NCBI RefSeq assembly: GCF_021353295.2
Contig: NZ_CP120635.1
Location: forward strand, 1,344,001 to 1,408,000
DNA from: Pseudodesulfovibrio thermohalotolerans
GTDB lineage: Bacteria; Desulfobacterota; Desulfovibrionia; Desulfovibrionales; Desulfovibrionaceae
Direction of reading: 5' to 3'
DNA: 64,000 nt
A program made the translations under genes and the position numbers. Below, piece after piece: positions 61,908-64,000 of the stretch; within the stretch, counting starts at the first letter, position 1, and every line of letters starts with the position of its first letter. The notes under the pieces were generated by a model. That model saw only the letters and a list, made by a program, of their open reading frames with translations. It did not search any database and had not been told where the DNA came from.

Positions 61908-62332
61908 TATTTACCTCCCTGACTCATCAGCTCGTCTCGAGTCAGCGGCGCTAAGAGTATAGCGGACAAGGGGACTAGGGCACCGGCCGCCGAGTCACGG
62001 GCTACGGTCCGGACACAGGCGTCCCAAAACTCGGACAGATTCATGCCGTGCGTCTTGGCGGCTGATTTTGCCATCTCAAGCAGGGGGCGGGGGAGACGGG
62101 CTCCAAACCCCCGGAAATCGCTTCGCTCGTATCCGGTGACGAGTTTCGTCTCGGCACTGCGGACGACGTACCAGCCGCACAGGATCAGAACAGTCGTGAT
62201 ATTCAACCCTTGCCTCTTCCAGGCCTCGACGATCTCCGCCGTTTCCACATCGAACGTCAACTGTGTCAGCGTCGTCCCTACCGGGATTTCCGGAACGTAT
62301 TTTCCGGTATTTCTGTTCGTTTCGTTCGTCAT
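61907..62332 (-). CDS. Hypothetical protein with ribbon-helix-helix-like segment
   Basis: 141 residues from MTNETNRNTGKYV; GGGGAG precedes it. A stretch near residues 80-112 (ARLPRPLLEMAKSAAKTHGMNLSEFWDAC) resembles a ribbon-helix-helix DNA-binding motif (R-x-P, K-x-x-A, G-x-N-x-S-E-F). The N-terminal half is beta/alpha with a hydrophobic segment LNITTVLILCGWYVV. Coupled at both ends by TAATG. A regulator role is a guess. Confidence 0.6.
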   Translation of the reverse strand: MTNETNRNTGKYVPEIPVGTTLTQLTFDVETAEIVEAWKRQGLNITTVLILCGWYVVRSAETKLVTGYERSDFRGFGARLPRPLLEMAKSAAKTHGMNLSEFWDACVRTVARDSAAGALVPLSAILLAPLTRDELMSQGGK

Positions 62333-62580
62333 TATTCGTCTCCCCACAGTCTCTCAACGTGATAATTAGGTGCGCAAATCGTCGCAATACGCAAGCGGCC
62401 GCGGCGGTGATCGCCCTCGACGAGTAGCACGCAGTCGTCGAAGGCGACGCGGTTGTCGTTGTCCTGAATTTCGAGGACCAGCTCGTCAAGTGCCATGTCG
62501 TCGGTCGAAGCGATGGCCTCGGCAACGTCGGCGACGGACAGGGGCCAGAGGTCCGATATCGTGATTCTTGTGTCCTCCAT
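62332..62580 (-). CDS. Small hypothetical protein
   Basis: 82 residues, acidic (MEDTRITISDLWPLSVADVAEAI), helix then beta hairpin region DNDNRVAFDDCVLLVEGDHRRGRLRIA. Its start and stop both share a base with the neighbours (TAATG), so it is translated with them. No family known. Confidence 0.6.
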   Translation of the reverse strand: MEDTRITISDLWPLSVADVAEAIASTDDMALDELVLEIQDNDNRVAFDDCVLLVEGDHRRGRLRIATICAPNYHVERLWGDE

Positions 62581-62804
62581 TACGCTACCGCTCCAAGCCG
62601 CTTTGACACGTACAGCTGCACCTGTGTCGTGAAAAACTTGACGTCAGACAGTGTGCTGTTCCCAGGCACAACGAGCGCAAGGCTGCTGTCACTGTCGTAT
62701 ACGCCCCAGATTGCTCCATCGCGCTCGACGACGTCAGCTTCAAACTGTTTTTCTGATCCGTTCTCCGCGATTTCTGCGCCCGTCATATCACTAAAATCCG
62801 GCAT
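62580..62804 (-). CDS. Small hypothetical protein
   Basis: 74 residues from the second Met (62804), which has AGGAG at 7 bp; the Met at 62810 is too near. Acidic, MPDFSDMTGAEIAENG, with a beta-rich second half GAIWGVYDSDSSLALVVPG. First in the coupled series of four genes. Not recognised. Confidence 0.6.
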   Translation of the reverse strand: MPDFSDMTGAEIAENGSEKQFEADVVERDGAIWGVYDSDSSLALVVPGNSTLSDVKFFTTQVQLYVSKRLGAVA

Positions 62805-62833
62805 CTTCATTCTCCTGTTTTTCCCGTTCTTTT

Positions 62834-62871
62834 GCCCCCGTCCTCCTGCCCGGTTCGTCCGGGCCGGGGGC
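62834..62871. terminator. Nested hairpin between two small genes
   Basis: Outer GCCCCCG/CGGGGGC and inner GCCCGG/CCGGGC with a 5-nt loop. No U run in either direction; may protect or attenuate the minus-strand message. Confidence 0.45.
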
Positions 62872-62885
62872 TTTGCTTGTATGCC

Positions 62886-63458
62886 CTACAGTTCCCGCTC
62901 AACAATCTCGGCCGGTACGTAGCTGTCGACTCTGTACTCGAGCCAGTCTTCGTATTGCTCGGTGTCGTCGTCATACTTGCTGATCAACAGCCAGGCGTCG
63001 TATTCGCGGGTCTCGATGTTCGCGAGTCGCGTCTTCAAGTTGACCGCGTATTCGCCGTCGCTCAGGTCCTCTCCGCAGACCAGCCGCTCGACGATCTTGA
63101 TCTGTGTCCGATTCCCGAAGTCGTCAACTTCGGCAACCCGCATCACGAGACCACCTGCCGTATCCTCGCGGGGTTCGATCTCCCACTTTCCGCAGTCGCC
63201 ATTTGCCATAAGCTGCCTATCATCGTCCCAGGACCAGACCTCGCCGTCCGGGCGGCCGAGTTCGCCGAAGTGGGGAAGGTCGAACGTCCTGACCGCCTCG
63301 TCCAGCCTCGGGATTTCGGTGACGTAGCTATCACGCTCGTCGGCAGACTGTATTTCGTCGTAAGCGTTCAGGGCGTCGCACAGCTCGTCAAGGTCCGTTG
63401 CTCCGTTGATTTTCGCGATCATCCGTTCGACCATCTTCTTTCCGTTTTCCTTCGTCAT
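62886..63458 (-). CDS. Acidic hypothetical protein
   Basis: 190 residues, GGAG 8 bp before the ATG. Strongly acidic, with many Trp/Tyr: helix at the start (KMVERMIAKINGATDLDELCDALNAY), then a beta-rich part with WSWDDDRQLMANG and YDAWLLISKYDDDTEQYEDWLEY. Such acidic small proteins are seen among DNA-mimic antirestriction factors, but no motif supports this here. Well-formed promoter upstream. Confidence 0.65.
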   Translation of the reverse strand: MTKENGKKMVERMIAKINGATDLDELCDALNAYDEIQSADERDSYVTEIPRLDEAVRTFDLPHFGELGRPDGEVWSWDDDRQLMANGDCGKWEIEPREDTAGGLVMRVAEVDDFGNRTQIKIVERLVCGEDLSDGEYAVNLKTRLANIETREYDAWLLISKYDDDTEQYEDWLEYRVDSYVPAEIVEREL

Positions 63459-63526
63459 CTCGATTTCTCCGTTTTTGTTGTTTCTTCACACCGTTCGGGA
63501 ACCATTTTCCCATCAGGCATAACATT

Positions 63527-63555
63527 GTTATATTCACTGAGTTTCACAGAGTCAA
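63527..63555 (-). promoter_or_regulatory. Sigma-70-like promoter
   Basis: TTGACT (63550-63555), 17 bp, TATAAC (63527-63532) on the minus strand, about 70 bp before the gene starting at 63458. Confidence 0.75.
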
Positions 63556-63770
63556 GTTTTTCGGCTAAATAAAAGTTGATTTTGCGAGATATTTCTCTGT
63601 GTTATACTGCTGATGAAAAAGAAAATTGCGTGAGCGCCAGGAGCTTTTGCGAAATGATGGAAAGCAAAAAAGGATCAAAAAAAGGATATTTTGCCCCCTT
63701 CACTCTTTGTCATTGTTCCCATTTCTATGGGGAAGCGTGGGGGAAACACGCAAAGACGTTCAAAACAGCA

Positions 63771-63822
63771 AAAATGGCCGTTTTTGATCAAAATGACGCG
63801 TTTTAGCTAAAATGATCGTTTT
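63771..63822. repeat. Three iteron-like repeats, period 19 bp
   Basis: AAAATGGCCGTTTT (63771), AAAATGACGCGTTTT (63790), AAAATGATCGTTTT (63809). Starts are exactly 19 bp apart, and each unit is a near-palindrome. Typical for operators or replication iterons. Confidence 0.65.
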
Positions 63823-63888
63823 CGCAAAAAACGCTCGACGAGATCTCGGGGGAAGTAAAGGCAGGAACACCCAAATAAAGGATTAAAT

Positions 63889-63925
63889 AAGTTGGCAGGA
63901 AGGGTCTTTCCCTTCCTGCCAACTT
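63889..63925 (-). terminator. Strong hairpin at the end of the last gene
   Basis: AAGTTGGCAGGAAGGG, loop TCTTT, perfect 16-bp complement; on the minus strand followed by ATTTAATC. The stem overlaps the stop of the partial gene. Confidence 0.7.
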
Positions 63926-64000
63926 ATTCCTCCTCGACGTCTGCAAATTCTGCCAGTTCGGCCGCTGTATAGTAGGCGGCGTCGAACTCGTACGCGCAGG
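63924..64000 (-). CDS. C-terminus of an unknown protein, partial
   Basis: Minus strand, 24 full codons to the TAA at 63924: ...AYEFDAAYYTAAELAEFADVEEE. Acidic end; terminator overlaps it. The rest of the gene lies beyond the window. Confidence 0.55.
   Translation of the reverse strand, partial: CAYEFDAAYYTAAELAEFADVEEE

Larger units (their letters stand above)
63459..63923. promoter_or_regulatory. Control region with promoter and 19-bp repeats
   Basis: Low G+C region. Minus promoter TTGACT-17-TATAAC at 63527-63555. To the right on the plus strand, a TATACT box at 63603 and a short frame (MMESKKGSKKGYFAPF..., 63653-63806) without firm support. Three repeats at 63771-63822 (see separate entry). 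Confidence 0.55.

Noticed and set aside
63653..63806. Short plus-strand gene MMESKKGSKKG...
   Set aside because: Possible but composition is odd, its end overlaps the repeats, and only a weak promoter precedes it; kept only as a remark.
54372..64000. CRISPR array
   Set aside because: The only regular repeats are the three 19-bp-period units, which have no spacers of CRISPR length and no cas genes.

Overview
The window looks like a chromosomal segment of a motile, GC-rich anaerobe of the Desulfovibrionaceae (Desulfovibrio/Pseudodesulfovibrio type). This is inferred from the gene set: split glycine decarboxylase, FolE2, NikR, a FlgM partner of the DVU0524 type, csrA-fliW behind flgKL, and a sigma-54 style promoter on a flagellar operon. 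No 16S gene is present, so the genus is an inference.

Layout. 1-4.7 kb: a partial CdsB/UPF0597 protein, a ClC chloride transporter and small unknowns. 5-10 kb: minus-strand glycine cleavage operon gcvH-gcvPA-gcvPB-lpd plus a YhcH-family gene, without gcvT. 10.3-20.4 kb: methyltransferase, nikR, folE2, an orphan FlgC-like protein, an FAD oxidoreductase, a receiver-less sigma-54 activator, a very large secreted TPR protein, an AmrB/MEMO protein and a Cys-type UXX-star redox protein. 20.5-31.3 kb: the translation/RNA operon tRNA-Gly, rimP, nusA, ylxR, infB, DUF503, rbfA, nrnA, truB, rpsO, pnp, with an internal terminator after infB and a structured rpsO-pnp spacer. 31.3-42.6 kb: flagellar block flgF-flgG-flgA-flgH-flgI-flgJ-flgN-flgK-flgL-csrA-fliW, facing a convergent DVU0524-type gene and flgM. 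42.7-52.6 kb: nadK, a DUF89-like protein, mltA, a DUF4254 gene, gatB, mtnA and a chemotaxis receptor. 52.7-54.4 kb: der and tRNA-Ser(GCU).

54.4-64 kb is an integrative element placed at the 3' end of tRNA-Ser. It opens with a tyrosine integrase preceded by an HTH-like reading frame, contains an IS481-type insertion that breaks a PD-(D/E)XK-like nuclease gene, and carries small minus-strand genes that mostly match nothing I recognise. These have near-consensus sigma-70 promoters, similar G+C hairpin terminators and tightly coupled starts. At the right end lie three 19-bp-spaced repeats and a gene running off the window. No second attachment site was seen, so the element probably continues to the right.

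Regulation that can be read directly: a -24/-12 promoter before flgF, a sigma-28-like site before the flgM pair, GGA motifs in the csrA leader, and terminators inside the gcv and infB operons that should set gene dosage.
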